Shown in pieces: positions 1 to 8,543 of a stretch of DNA of 48,028 bases. Each line of letters opens with the position of its first letter. The first letter of the stretch is position 1. Source of the stretch: Alistipes sp. (GTDB lineage: Bacteria; Bacteroidota; Bacteroidia; Bacteroidales; Rikenellaceae). Under the pieces are notes generated by a model. That model saw only the letters and a list, made by a program, of their open reading frames with translations. It searched no databases and was not told the origin of the DNA. The translations under genes and the position numbers were made by a program. The stretch spans positions 1 to 48,028 of the forward strand of contig JAFYQI010000009.1 in the NCBI GenBank assembly GCA_017547175.1, in the 5' to 3' direction.

Positions 1-407
1 TCTGCAACATTGGTCACTTCGACAACGAGATCCAGATGGCTCGCCTGAATGCCTCGGGTGCCGTGCGTACGGAGATTAAGCCCCAGGTTGATAAATATAC
101 CTTCGAGGATGGCCACTCGATCTTCATCCTGGCCGAGGGTCGTCTGGTGAACCTGGGTTGTGCCACGGGTCACCCCTCGTTTGTGATGTCGAACAGCTTC
201 ACGAACCAGTGCCTGGCCCAGATCGAGTTGTGGGAGAAGGAACTGGCGGTGGATGTCTATCGCCTGCCCAAGCACCTCGATGAGGAGGTTGCCCGCCTGC
301 ACCTGGATAACCTCGGCGTTGAGCTGACGAAGCTCACCCCCGAGCAGGCCGATTATATCGGAGTAACGCCCGAGGGCCCCTTCAAGGCCGACCACTACCG
401 CTATTAG
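1..407 (+). CDS. ahcY: Adenosylhomocysteinase, C-terminal part (5' truncated by window)
   Basis: The reading frame is open from base 3 and ends at TAG 405-407, giving the last 134 residues of a protein that is normally about 470 residues. The visible start ([15 protein letters not shown]) matches the NAD-binding region of S-adenosylhomocysteine hydrolase, and the end PFKADHYRY is the characteristic C-terminus whose Lys and Tyr reach into the partner subunit's NAD site. The enzyme reversibly splits S-adenosylhomocysteine into adenosine and homocysteine in the cytosol, relieving product inhibition of methyltransferases. The start and promoter lie outside the window. glyS follows 38 nt downstream on the same strand. 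The identification is firm from these two motifs. Confidence 0.95.
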   Translation, partial: CNIGHFDNEIQMARLNASGAVRTEIKPQVDKYTFEDGHSIFILAEGRLVNLGCATGHPSFVMSNSFTNQCLAQIELWEKELAVDVYRLPKHLDEEVARLHLDNLGVELTKLTPEQADYIGVTPEGPFKADHYRY

Positions 408-445
408 AATTGCACATTGGACGAAAAATTAAATACAATATAATC

Positions 446-1990
446 ATGACACAGGAAGAACTCTTTAAGAAATTGGTTGCTCACTGTAAGGAGTATGGTT
501 TTGTATTCCCTTCGAGTGAGATTTACGACGGTTTGGGTGCCGTGTATGACTACGGTCAGAACGGTGTCGAGCTGAAGAATAACATCAAACGCTACTGGTG
601 GGACTCGATGGTGAAGCTCCACGAGAATATCGTGGGTCTCGATGCGGCTATCTTCATGCACCCCAAGACGTGGGAGGCTTCGGGCCACGTGGGTGCTTTC
701 AACGACCCGCTGATCGACAACAAGGACTCGAAGAAGCGCTATCGTGCTGATGTGCTGATCGAGGATTGGATGGCCAAGCAGGACGAGAAGATCCAGAAGG
801 AGGTCGAGAAGGCTCGCAAGCGTTTCAAGGAGCAGTTCAACGAGGAGCAGTTCCTCGCTACGTCGCCCCGCGTGCTGGAGATCGTAGCCAAGCGCGATGA
901 GGTGCACAACCGCTTTGCTGAGGCGCTGAACAACAACGACCTGAACGAGCTGCGCCAGATCATTCTCGACTGCGAGATCGTCTGCCCCATTTCGGGTACG
1001 CGCAACTGGACCGAGGTGCGTCAGTTCAACCTTATGTTCTCGACCCAGATGGGTTCGACGGCCGAGGGTGCCAACACGATCTACCTCCGTCCTGAAACGG
1101 CTCAAGGTATCTTCGTGAACTTCCTCAATGTGCAGAAGACGGGTCGCATGAAGCTCCCGTTCGGTATTGCACAGATCGGTAAGGCCTTCCGTAACGAGAT
1201 CGTGGCTCGCCAATTTATCTTCCGTATGCGTGAGTTCGAGCAGATGGAGATGCAGTTCTTTGTACGCCCCGGTACCGAGATGGAGTGGTGGAGCAAGTGG
1301 AAGGAGACGCGTATGGCTTGGCATCGTGCCCTGGGCTTCGGTGATGAGAACTACCGCTTCCACGACCACGATAAGCTGGCTCACTACGCCAATGCCGCAA
1401 CCGACGTGGAGTACAACTTCCCGTTCGGCTTCAAGGAGGTAGAGGGTATCCACTCGCGTACCGATTTTGACCTCTCGAACCACCAGAAGTTCTCGGGCAA
1501 GAAGATCCAGTACTTCGATCCCGAGACCAACGAGAGCTATGTTCCCTATGTCGTAGAGACCTCGATTGGTGTGGATCGTATGTTCCTGCAGGTGATGTCG
1601 GCTGCCTATACCGAGGAGGCCCTTGAGGGTGGCGATCAGCGTATCGTGCTGAAGTTCCCCGCTGCGCTGGCTCCCGTGAAGGTGGCTGTGCTGCCCCTGG
1701 TGAAGAAGGACGGCATGCCCGAGGTTGCTCGCAAGATTGTCGATGAGCTCAAGTACGACTACAATGTGGTTTACGACGAGAAGGACTCGGTGGGCAAGCG
1801 TTATCGTCGTCAGGATGCCATCGGTACGCCGTTCTGCGTGACGGTCGATGGTCAGACCCTGGAGGATGGTACCGTGACGGTGCGTCACCGCGACTCGATG
1901 CAGCAGGAGCGTGTGGCTATCAGCGAGCTGCGCCAGATGGTGGACGAGGAGTGCTCGTATCGCAAACTCTTTAAGAAATTGACCCTCTAA
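446..1990 (+). CDS. glyS: Glycine--tRNA ligase (alpha2 class II type)
   Basis: Protein of 514 residues that charges tRNA-Gly with glycine using ATP. It is the single-chain dimeric type shared with archaea and eukaryotes, not the alpha2beta2 type of E. coli. The N-terminus (FVFPSSEIYDGLGAVYDYG) is typical of this family. Class II motif 2 is around residues 247-265 (AFRNEI... FRMREFEQ) and motif 3 around 371-383 (ETSIGVDRMFL). The anticodon-binding domain follows from about residue 410. The frame is open upstream to a TTG at 410, but the ATG at 446 begins the expected MTQEELFKKLV start. No exact TAnnTTTG box is seen in the 38-nt gap after ahcY, so it may be read from upstream. ruvX starts 6 nt after the stop. 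Confidence 0.96.
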   Translation: MTQEELFKKLVAHCKEYGFVFPSSEIYDGLGAVYDYGQNGVELKNNIKRYWWDSMVKLHENIVGLDAAIFMHPKTWEASGHVGAFNDPLIDNKDSKKRYRADVLIEDWMAKQDEKIQKEVEKARKRFKEQFNEEQFLATSPRVLEIVAKRDEVHNRFAEALNNNDLNELRQIILDCEIVCPISGTRNWTEVRQFNLMFSTQMGSTAEGANTIYLRPETAQGIFVNFLNVQKTGRMKLPFGIAQIGKAFRNEIVARQFIFRMREFEQMEMQFFVRPGTEMEWWSKWKETRMAWHRALGFGDENYRFHDHDKLAHYANAATDVEYNFPFGFKEVEGIHSRTDFDLSNHQKFSGKKIQYFDPETNESYVPYVVETSIGVDRMFLQVMSAAYTEEALEGGDQRIVLKFPAALAPVKVAVLPLVKKDGMPEVARKIVDELKYDYNVVYDEKDSVGKRYRRQDAIGTPFCVTVDGQTLEDGTVTVRHRDSMQQERVAISELRQMVDEECSYRKLFKKLTL

Positions 1991-1996
1991 CGAGCA

Positions 1997-2410
1997 ATGG
2001 GGCGCATTTTAGCCATCGACTACGGCGTACGTCGCACCGGCTTGGCGGTGAGTGATCCCCTGCGGTTGATCGCCGGGGGATTGACCACTGTCGAGACCAA
2101 ACAGCTGGAGCGCTTTTTAGCCGACTATTTTCAGAAGGAGCAGGTTGACGTCATCGTGCTCGGCAAGCCGGCACAGATGGACGGCACCCCTTCGGAGACG
2201 TGGCGCTTTATTGAGCCTTTGTCGCGTCGCCTGAAGGCTGCCTATCCCGATAAGGAGGTGGTCTTTTACGACGAACGATTTACCTCGGTGTTGGCCCATC
2301 GGGCGATGATCGATGGGGGCATGAAGAAGATGGCACGACGCGATAAGGCGGTGGTGGATAAGATTGCGGCTACGATTATTTTAGAGGATTATTTACAGTA
2401 TAGACAATGA
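1997..2410 (+). CDS. ruvX: RuvX/YqgF family pre-16S rRNA nuclease, RNase H fold
   Basis: Protein of 137 residues, the usual size for the YqgF/RuvX family. The N-terminal strand ILAIDYGVRRTGLAVSDP contains the first acidic residue of the RNase H-like active site. The middle strand VDVIVLGKPAQMDG and the segment VVFYDERFTSVLAH, followed by a C-terminal Asp in RRDKAVVDKIAATIIL, complete the family pattern. Family knowledge points to processing of the 16S rRNA 5' end, with an older suggestion of Holliday-junction resolution. It sits 6 nt behind glyS, and its TGA overlaps the def ATG (ATGA, 2407-2410), so translation is probably coupled. A translation-related role fits the neighbours. Confidence 0.93.
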   Translation: MGRILAIDYGVRRTGLAVSDPLRLIAGGLTTVETKQLERFLADYFQKEQVDVIVLGKPAQMDGTPSETWRFIEPLSRRLKAAYPDKEVVFYDERFTSVLAHRAMIDGGMKKMARRDKAVVDKIAATIILEDYLQYRQ

Positions 2411-2952
2411 TTTATCCGATTGTAATTTTTGGCTCGGAGGCCCTGCGCAAACCCTCGGTAGAGATCGCCCAGGATTATCCCGAACTGAAGAAACTTATCG
2501 AGGATATGTTCCTCACGATGCAAGCTGCCGAGGGGGTTGGCCTGGCTGCCCCTCAGATCGGTAAGAATATCCGCCTCTTTGTGGTCGATTGCTCGCCCTG
2601 GGGCGAGGAGGACGAGTCGTGCAAGGATTATCGTCGTGCCTTCATCAACCCCGAGATCTACGAGGTGTCGGAGGAGACGGGACTCTTTAACGAGGGTTGC
2701 TTGTCGTTGCCCGGCCTGCACGAGGATGTACATCGTCCGTTGGCCGTCAAGATGCGCTATCTAGACGAAAATTTTGAGGAGCACGACGAACTCTTCGAGG
2801 GCTTCCGTGCGCGTGTGATTCAGCACGAGTACGACCACCTCGAGGGTAAGGTCTTTACCGATCGCTTGTCGCCCCTGCGCCGACAACTCTTGAAGAGTAA
2901 GCTCTTGTCGATGGCCAAGGGTAAGTATCGCGCAGCTTATAAAACGAAGTAA
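2407..2952 (+). CDS. def: Peptide deformylase
   Basis: Protein of 181 residues that removes the N-formyl group from nascent proteins; it uses a ferrous or other divalent metal in the cytosol at the ribosome exit. All three family motifs are present: GVGLAAPQIG, EGCLSLPG (the Cys is a metal ligand) and QHEYDHLEG (HExxH, two His ligands and the catalytic Glu). The start ATG overlaps the ruvX stop by four bases, which fixes the start. It is the third gene of glyS-ruvX-def, all concerned with translation. Length and motifs are normal, and no anomaly is seen. Confidence 0.97.
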   Translation: MIYPIVIFGSEALRKPSVEIAQDYPELKKLIEDMFLTMQAAEGVGLAAPQIGKNIRLFVVDCSPWGEEDESCKDYRRAFINPEIYEVSEETGLFNEGCLSLPGLHEDVHRPLAVKMRYLDENFEEHDELFEGFRARVIQHEYDHLEGKVFTDRLSPLRRQLLKSKLLSMAKGKYRAAYKTK

Positions 2953-2989
2953 ACCTGAATCCCAAGGGGGTTCACAACACCTTGATGCT

Positions 2990-3466
2990 ATGAAAAAAAT
3001 TATTTTGGCTCTTGCCTTGTGCCTAGCAACGATGGCTGTGCAGGCACAGAAGTATGACCGTGCTGTTGGCTTGCGCTTTGGTGGCTCGGTAGAGGCGATC
3101 TACCAGCATGAAATTTCGCAAAGCAATTTCGTGCAGTTTACATTGGCCGTACCTAATTATAATGGTATCTCGGCTACGGGAATCTACAATTGGCGCTGCT
3201 GTGAGTGGGATTGGACGCCGCAGACGTGTGATTGGTACCTCAATGCGGGTGCCGGTGCTGCGGTAGGTCTCTATAACTTCAAGAGTGCCGGTCTTTTGGT
3301 CGGCGTGGCAGGTTCGTGCGCCTTTGGTTGCCAATTCAAGAATACCCCGATCTCGCTTGAGTTGGACTATCGCCCTGTAGTGGGTGTGGTTGTCGGCGGT
3401 GATGCAAAGGGCTTCTTCGGTCCCGGTATGTGGAACTTCGGCCTTTCGGTGAAGTACCACTTCTAA
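2990..3466 (+). CDS. Small secreted protein of unknown function
   Basis: Protein of 158 residues that I do not recognise. Residues 1-19 form a clear signal peptide (Lys-Lys, a Leu/Ala-rich core, then AVQA before QK), so it is exported. The mature part is rich in Gly, Tyr, Trp and Phe in alternating strands (LRFGGSVEAIYQHE, YNWRCCEWDWTPQTC, NAGAGAAVGLYNF) and ends in LSVKYHF, a terminal aromatic residue. This resembles a small outer-membrane beta-barrel, but no family is claimed. Four Cys cluster around residues 66-82 and could form disulfides. It begins 37 nt after def and ends before a strong terminator, so it may be the last gene of that operon. Confidence 0.75.
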   Translation: MKKIILALALCLATMAVQAQKYDRAVGLRFGGSVEAIYQHEISQSNFVQFTLAVPNYNGISATGIYNWRCCEWDWTPQTCDWYLNAGAGAAVGLYNFKSAGLLVGVAGSCAFGCQFKNTPISLELDYRPVVGVVVGGDAKGFFGPGMWNFGLSVKYHF

Positions 3467-3484
3467 TAGAGCACAGACAAAAGA

Positions 3485-3527
3485 CAAGGGTTGTCCAACA
3501 AATTTGTTGGGCAGCCCTTGTTTGTTT
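3485..3527 (+). terminator. Intrinsic terminator after the glyS-def region
   Basis: An inverted repeat pairs CAAGGG (3485-3490) with CCCTTG (3515-3520), with further pairing of CCAACAAA against TTTGTTGG inside. The T-rich run TTTGTTT follows at once on the + strand. It lies 18 nt after the stop of the small secreted protein. Confidence 0.8.
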
Positions 3528-3572
3528 AGGTGTAAAATGAAACAGCCTATTTTGTCCCGGTTTTTATGTTAC

Positions 3573-3605
3573 AAAAAAAGAGGTTACCCAATTGGGTAAC
3601 CTCTT
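3573..3605 (-). terminator. Intrinsic terminator of ppdK
   Basis: A perfect palindrome GAGGTTACCCAA/TTGGGTAACCTC occupies 3580-3603 and is followed on the minus strand by seven T (A-run 3573-3579). It lies 25 nt beyond the ppdK stop. Its position opposite the + strand terminator at 3485-3527 separates the two convergent units. Confidence 0.88.
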
Positions 3606-3627
3606 CTCATATGCTTAAATCCGAAGA

Positions 3628-6357
3628 TTACTTCTGATTCAGTGCAGCGTGTGCAGCAGCCAGACGTGCGATAGGCACGCGGAAGGGCGAGCAGCTAACG
3701 TAGTTCAGACCAGCGTAGTGGCAGAACTCAACCGACGAAGGCTCACCACCGTGCTCACCGCAGATACCGCACTTGAGGTTGTCGCGCGTACCACGACCCT
3801 TGAATACGGCCTCGCGGATCAACTGACCAACACCGTTGCGATCCAGGATCTGGAACGGGTCGTTCTTCAGGATACCCTTCTCGAGGTATACGGGGAGGAA
3901 CTTCGAAATATCGTCACGCGAGAAACCGAGCGTCATCTGCGTCAGGTCGTTTGTACCGAACGAGAAGAACTGGGCAACCTCAGCGATCTGGTTAGCCGTA
4001 ACAGCAGCACGGGGAACCTCGATCATCGTACCTACCATGTAGTCGATCTTATCGTTGCGCTCCGAGAATACCTGAGCAGCGGTTGCATCGATGATGTTCT
4101 TCTGGTAGCGGAGCTCCTTGTGGTTACCTACCAGCGGTACCATGATCTCCACGTGTACCTCCATACCCGCAGCCTTTACGTTCATAGCGGCCTCGATGAT
4201 GGCGCGAGCCTGCATCTCGGTGATCTCCGGATAGGTGTTACCCAGACGGCAACCACGGTGACCCAGCATCGGGTTGAACTCGGCCAGAGCCTCTACCTTG
4301 GCGATGATCTTCTCAACGGGAACACCCATCTCCTCGGCCATCTCCTGCTGACCCTTCAGATCATGCGGAACGAACTCGTGCAAGGGGGGATCCAAGAGGC
4401 GAACCGTTACGGGGTGACCCTTCATGGCCTTGAACAGACCCTCGAAGTCGCCACGCTGGATCGGGAGCAGCTTGTTCAGGGCTACACGACGACCGGCCTC
4501 ATCGTCCGACAGAATCATCTCGCGGATAGCCTTGATACGGTCGCCCTCGAAGAACATGTGCTCCGTACGGCACAGACCGATACCCTCAGCACCGAACTCG
4601 AATGCCTGAGCAGCATCCTTCGGCGTGTCGGCGTTGGCGCGAACCTTCAGTACCGAGTACTTGCCGGCCAGCTCCATCAGCTGACCAAAGTCACCGCTCA
4701 GGTCAGCAGCGCGCGTAGCTACCTCACCGAGGTAAACCTCACCCGTCGAACCGTTGAGCGAAATCCAGTCGCCCTCCTTAACTACTACGTTATCAACCTT
4801 GATCGTGCGAGCCTTGTAGTCGATCTCCAACTCACCGGCACCCGAAACGCAGCACTTACCCATACCACGAGCAACTACGGCTGCGTGCGAGGTCATACCA
4901 CCGCGAGCGGTCAAAATACCGGCAGCATCCAACATACCCTTCAGGTCCTCGGGCGAGGTCTCGATACGTACCAGGATGGCACGCTGACCCGTCTCCTCCA
5001 ATACCTTGGCGGCGTCGTCTGCGAAGAATACAACGGGACCCGTAGCGGCACCCGGCGATGCGGGCAGACCCTTCGTGATCACCTTGGCCGAAGCGATGGC
5101 CTTCTTGTCGAATACGGGGTGGAGCAGCTCGTCGAGCTTGGCGGGCTCGCAACGCAGTACGGCCGTCTTCTCGTCGATCATGCCCTCGCGGAGCATATCC
5201 ATAGCGATCTTCACCATGGCAGCACCCGTACGCTTACCGTTGCGGCACTGCAACATCCAGAGCTTACCGTCCTGGATCGTGAACTCGATGTCCTGCATAT
5301 CGCGGTAGTGGTCCTCGAGGTGGTTCTGGATAGCGTCCAGCTCCTTGTAAACCTCGGGCATTACCTCCTCGAGCGAAGGATACTTCTCAGCGCGCTCCTC
5401 CTCCGAGATGTTCTGAGCCTTAGCCCAACGACGCGAACCCTCGATGGTGATCTGCTGCGGCGTGCGGATACCGGCTACCACGTCCTCACCCTGAGCGTTG
5501 ATCAGGTACTCACCGTTGAAGATGTCCTCACCCGTTGCTGCGTCACGCGAGAAGGCTACACCCGTTGCCGAGTTGTCACCCATGTTACCGAATACCATGG
5601 CCATAACCGATACGGCCGTACCCCACTCGGCGGGGATGTTGTTGAGCTTGCGATACAGGATAGCGCGCTCGTTCATCCACGAACCGAATACGGCGCAGAT
5701 CGAACCCCACAACTGCTCCCAGGGGCAAGCGGGGAACTCCTTGCCGGTCGAAGCCTTCACGGCAGCCTTGAACGAAGCAACCAGCTCCTTCAGATCCTCT
5801 ACCGTCAGGTCGGTATCCTTCGTGATACCGCGCTTCTCCTTCTGCTTCTCGATGATCTCCTCGAAGGGATCCTGATCCTCCTTCGAAGCAGGCTTCATCT
5901 CGAGCACCACGTCACCGTACATCTGTACGAAACGGCGGTACGAGTCCCATGCGAACCAGGGGTTACCGCTGCGGCGAGCCATAGCCTCTACAGCCTCGTC
6001 GTTCATACCCAGGTTGAGGATCGTATCCATCATACCGGGCATCGAAGCGCGTGCACCCGAACGTACCGACAGGAGCAGCGGCTGCTGCTTGTCACCGAAC
6101 TTGCAACCGGTCAGCTTCTCGATGTTGGCTACTGCCTTCTCTACCTCGGGCTTGAGCAGCGCAACTACTGCATCCTTACCCTGTGCGTAGAACTCGGCGC
6201 AGGTGTCCGTCGTAATCGTGAAACCCGGAGGTACGGGCATACCGATGAGGTTCATCTCAGCGAGGTTTGCACCCTTACCACCCAACAGCTCACGCATCTT
6301 ACCATTACCCTCGGCCTCTTTGTTACCGAAGGTGTAAACTCGTTTTACGTCTGCCAT
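3628..6357 (-). CDS. ppdK: Pyruvate, phosphate dikinase
   Basis: Protein of 909 residues that interconverts pyruvate, ATP and phosphate with phosphoenolpyruvate, AMP and pyrophosphate in the cytosol. In anaerobic Bacteroidales it links glycolysis and gluconeogenesis. The N-terminal ATP-grasp domain begins with GGKGANLAEM. The swivelling phosphohistidine domain has GGMTSHAAVVARGMGK, with catalytic His at residue 491. The C-terminal PEP/pyruvate barrel carries CGICGEHGGEPSS around residue 865, containing the catalytic Cys. The length is normal. It is monocistronic, with its own promoter (6441-6472) and terminator (3573-3605). A 1022-codon open frame on the opposite strand is a codon-bias shadow. 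Confidence 0.97.
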   Translation of the reverse strand: MADVKRVYTFGNKEAEGNGKMRELLGGKGANLAEMNLIGMPVPPGFTITTDTCAEFYAQGKDAVVALLKPEVEKAVANIEKLTGCKFGDKQQPLLLSVRSGARASMPGMMDTILNLGMNDEAVEAMARRSGNPWFAWDSYRRFVQMYGDVVLEMKPASKEDQDPFEEIIEKQKEKRGITKDTDLTVEDLKELVASFKAAVKASTGKEFPACPWEQLWGSICAVFGSWMNERAILYRKLNNIPAEWGTAVSVMAMVFGNMGDNSATGVAFSRDAATGEDIFNGEYLINAQGEDVVAGIRTPQQITIEGSRRWAKAQNISEEERAEKYPSLEEVMPEVYKELDAIQNHLEDHYRDMQDIEFTIQDGKLWMLQCRNGKRTGAAMVKIAMDMLREGMIDEKTAVLRCEPAKLDELLHPVFDKKAIASAKVITKGLPASPGAATGPVVFFADDAAKVLEETGQRAILVRIETSPEDLKGMLDAAGILTARGGMTSHAAVVARGMGKCCVSGAGELEIDYKARTIKVDNVVVKEGDWISLNGSTGEVYLGEVATRAADLSGDFGQLMELAGKYSVLKVRANADTPKDAAQAFEFGAEGIGLCRTEHMFFEGDRIKAIREMILSDDEAGRRVALNKLLPIQRGDFEGLFKAMKGHPVTVRLLDPPLHEFVPHDLKGQQEMAEEMGVPVEKIIAKVEALAEFNPMLGHRGCRLGNTYPEITEMQARAIIEAAMNVKAAGMEVHVEIMVPLVGNHKELRYQKNIIDATAAQVFSERNDKIDYMVGTMIEVPRAAVTANQIAEVAQFFSFGTNDLTQMTLGFSRDDISKFLPVYLEKGILKNDPFQILDRNGVGQLIREAVFKGRGTRDNLKCGICGEHGGEPSSVEFCHYAGLNYVSCSPFRVPIARLAAAHAALNQK

Positions 6358-6440
6358 AAAATGATAGTGTTAAAATATGAAAAATTGTTTGTTGTTTGTC
6401 GTTTTTTTCTGCGGATTGTGTTACACAACAATGCGGATTG

Positions 6441-6472
6441 CGAATTTAGTAATAAAAATTGGTCTGCGCAAG
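6441..6472 (-). promoter_or_regulatory. Predicted ppdK promoter
   Basis: On the minus strand the -7 box is TAAATTCG (6448-6441, one mismatch to TAnnTTTG) and the -33 box is CTTG (6472-6469), separated by 20 nt, the Bacteroidetes spacing. Transcription would start near 6433, leaving a leader of about 75 nt before the ATG at 6357. The box sits just beyond the stop of the upstream EEP-like gene. Confidence 0.5.
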
Positions 6473-6477
6473 AAAAA

Positions 6478-7287
6478 TTAGCGAAACCTGCACCAAACGG
6501 GGAGATAGCGCCCGATTCCTCCGACATAACGCCCCGAACGGTAGGTGGGGAGCGGCTCTCCGCTGTGCGGATCGATCATGGTGCTTTGTACATATACAGC
6601 ACCTTCGGAGGTGGTCGAAACGGGTGGGGTGAAGATGCGGTCGCGCATCTGCCATCCGCCGTTGCGTATGCGGTTCCCATGGCCGCGACGGGCCGGAGCA
6701 GCCAGACGGTCGATTAACCCATAAGGGGTCGGGTCGATCGAGGCGATGCGTCCTGCCACAACCATCGGGCGTGTGGGGTGCTCGTCGCGTTGCTCTTGCA
6801 TCTCCAGCCGCACAAAGCGCGGATCGACACCTAACACCATGGCGACCGTATCACCCGCAATCAATGCTTCGATCGTGAGCAACGAACGTTTGGCCGTACT
6901 GCGCAATACCTCCAATTTGTCGGCCTTGTAGAGCAGGGCAAAGTCCATGCCATCCAGTGCATTGAGGGTTTGATGCAGGTAGGTGTAGTCGCCCTCGAGC
7001 GTCATGGCCAAATCGCGTACAACCTGCTCGTTCTCCACGCCGTAGAGTGCCATCACCTCCACCTGCATTGTATCGATCACGGCGGCCACTTGACGAATCT
7101 TGTGACTGTAACGCTCGTTGTTCCATCGGTTGCGGCCTTGGGGTGTGTAATCCGTGTCGTCGTAGAAGAGCGAGGCCGAGGTGTCGTAGAGCCGATCCAG
7201 ATCGTAATAGGCGATGCGTATCTGGCCGATACCCCTCGGTATGACGACGAACAGAAAGAGTATGAGCAGGGTAAAACTCCGCGGCAT
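6478..7287 (-). CDS. Degenerate endonuclease/exonuclease/phosphatase-family exported protein
   Basis: Protein of 269 residues with an N-terminal signal sequence (residues 1-21, Leu/Phe/Val core, ending in GIGQ). The start is the ATG at 7287; a TTG 15 nt upstream is less likely. The layout follows bacterial EEP-family proteins: a NVENLFD-like strand, DTDYTPQGRNRWNNERYSHK, a GLCEVEN-like strand, MDFALLYKADK, and a C-terminal LPTY..GRYVGG..LPV. The catalytic positions are changed, however: NVEN reads DLDR (29-32), CEVEN reads YGVEN (Glu to Gly83), GDFND reads GRIAS (179-183) and SDHLPV reads GRYLPV (259-264). I therefore infer a non-catalytic, exported EEP-fold protein. It starts 44 nt after mnmA and may be co-transcribed with rimM-mnmA. 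Confidence 0.75.
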   Translation of the reverse strand: MPRSFTLLILFLFVVIPRGIGQIRIAYYDLDRLYDTSASLFYDDTDYTPQGRNRWNNERYSHKIRQVAAVIDTMQVEVMALYGVENEQVVRDLAMTLEGDYTYLHQTLNALDGMDFALLYKADKLEVLRSTAKRSLLTIEALIAGDTVAMVLGVDPRFVRLEMQEQRDEHPTRPMVVAGRIASIDPTPYGLIDRLAAPARRGHGNRIRNGGWQMRDRIFTPPVSTTSEGAVYVQSTMIDPHSGEPLPTYRSGRYVGGIGRYLPVWCRFR

Positions 7288-7331
7288 AGTGCTTGTAATC
7301 AATGTGTTTTGTCAGTAGTTGACGGGATGCT

Positions 7332-8537
7332 TTATTCGCAGATAACACCCGATCCGATCAGCTCCTCGTGGTCGTACAAGGCGGCAAACTGACCCGCCGT
7401 AATACCACGTTGTGGCTCGTCGAAGAGCAGGTAAAGCCCCGCTTCGCGGCAGAAAAGGGTAGCTTGTTGAAGGGGTTGGCGATAGCGGATGCGTACCTCG
7501 CAGCGCAGGGTGTCACCCGTGGCAAGCGTGCGATCTGGATCGACCCAATGCATCACCTCGTTGGCGATTTTAAGTGCGGGTCGCCACAGTCCGGGGTGGC
7601 TGTCACCCTCGCCCACGTAAATTACGTTTTCCGCCACATCGGTACCGAGGATAAAGAGCGACTCTTTGCGGCCACCGATGCCGAGTCCCTTACGCTGGCC
7701 GATGGTGTAGAAGTGGGCACCGTTGTGTGTACCGATCTTTTTGCCGTCGCGCACCGTGTAATGCCACCCCGCGGCGAGTGCTTCGAGCTGTTCGTCGGTG
7801 GGGTTGGGGTTGGCGTAGTCGGGTAGGGGGCGGCGGCCAAATTTGGGCCATTCGGCCTTGATTTCATGGATGTTGCCGACCTTTTTGGCGAGTTTTTGTT
7901 GTAGGAAGGTGGGTAAATCAACCTTGCCTACGAAGCAAATGCCCTGTGAATCTTTGCGCTTGGCGGTGGCCAGACCCTGCTCCTGGGCGATTTGGCGCAC
8001 CCCGGGTTTGAGCAGATGACCGATCGGGAAGAGGGCGTGGCGCAACTGCTCCTGCGAGAGCTGGCAAAGGAAGTAGCTTTGATCTTTGTTGGGATCCGAG
8101 CCGGCCAGGAGGTGGTAACACTCCGTGCCGTCGGGCAAAGTCGTCGTCTGCTTGCGGCAATAGTGACCCGTAGCGACAAAGTCGGCGCCGAGTTTCAAGG
8201 CCTCGCGCAGAAAGACATCGAACTTGATTTCGCGGTTGCAAAGCACATCGGGGTTGGGGGTACGGCCTGCCTCGTACTCGGCAAACATGTAATCCACCAC
8301 GCGGTGACGGTACTCCTCCGAGAGATCCACGACATGCAGGGCGATGTCGAGTCGCTTGGCCACCAATTCGGCAAAAAGTCGATCATCGTGCCAGGGACAA
8401 TCACCCTCGAGTGTGCCGGTCGTGTCGTGCCAATTGACCATGAACAGACCGATCACCTCGTGCCCTTGCTCCTTGAGCAGGTAGGCGGCTACCGAGGAGT
8501 CGACGCCACCCGACAATCCAACCACTACGCGTGCCAT
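7332..8537 (-). CDS. mnmA: tRNA-specific 2-thiouridylase MnmA
   Basis: Protein of 401 residues that places sulfur on uridine 34 of tRNAs for Lys, Glu and Gln, taking sulfur from a persulfide relay and using ATP. The PP-loop SGGVDSS is at residues 9-15. The two catalytic cysteines are visible: C100 in PNPDVLCNREIKF and C201 in DSQGICFVG. The C-terminal half holds the beta-barrel and the final domain (GITAGQFAALYD). It is slightly longer than the E. coli enzyme (368). It starts 6 nt downstream of the rimM stop, so the two form an operon for RNA maturation. The EEP-like gene follows after 44 nt. Confidence 0.96.
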   Translation of the reverse strand: MARVVVGLSGGVDSSVAAYLLKEQGHEVIGLFMVNWHDTTGTLEGDCPWHDDRLFAELVAKRLDIALHVVDLSEEYRHRVVDYMFAEYEAGRTPNPDVLCNREIKFDVFLREALKLGADFVATGHYCRKQTTTLPDGTECYHLLAGSDPNKDQSYFLCQLSQEQLRHALFPIGHLLKPGVRQIAQEQGLATAKRKDSQGICFVGKVDLPTFLQQKLAKKVGNIHEIKAEWPKFGRRPLPDYANPNPTDEQLEALAAGWHYTVRDGKKIGTHNGAHFYTIGQRKGLGIGGRKESLFILGTDVAENVIYVGEGDSHPGLWRPALKIANEVMHWVDPDRTLATGDTLRCEVRIRYRQPLQQATLFCREAGLYLLFDEPQRGITAGQFAALYDHEELIGSGVICE

Positions 8538-8543
8538 AACTCC

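Noticed and set aside
404..1888. 494-codon open frame on the - strand opposite glyS
   Set aside because: Fully antisense to a conserved tRNA synthetase; a codon-bias shadow.
3649..6717. 1022-codon open frame on the + strand opposite ppdK
   Set aside because: It lies antisense over the whole of ppdK and shows low-complexity Leu/Arg/Thr/Val text with no domain. Codon preference in ppdK (few codons whose complement is a stop) explains it.
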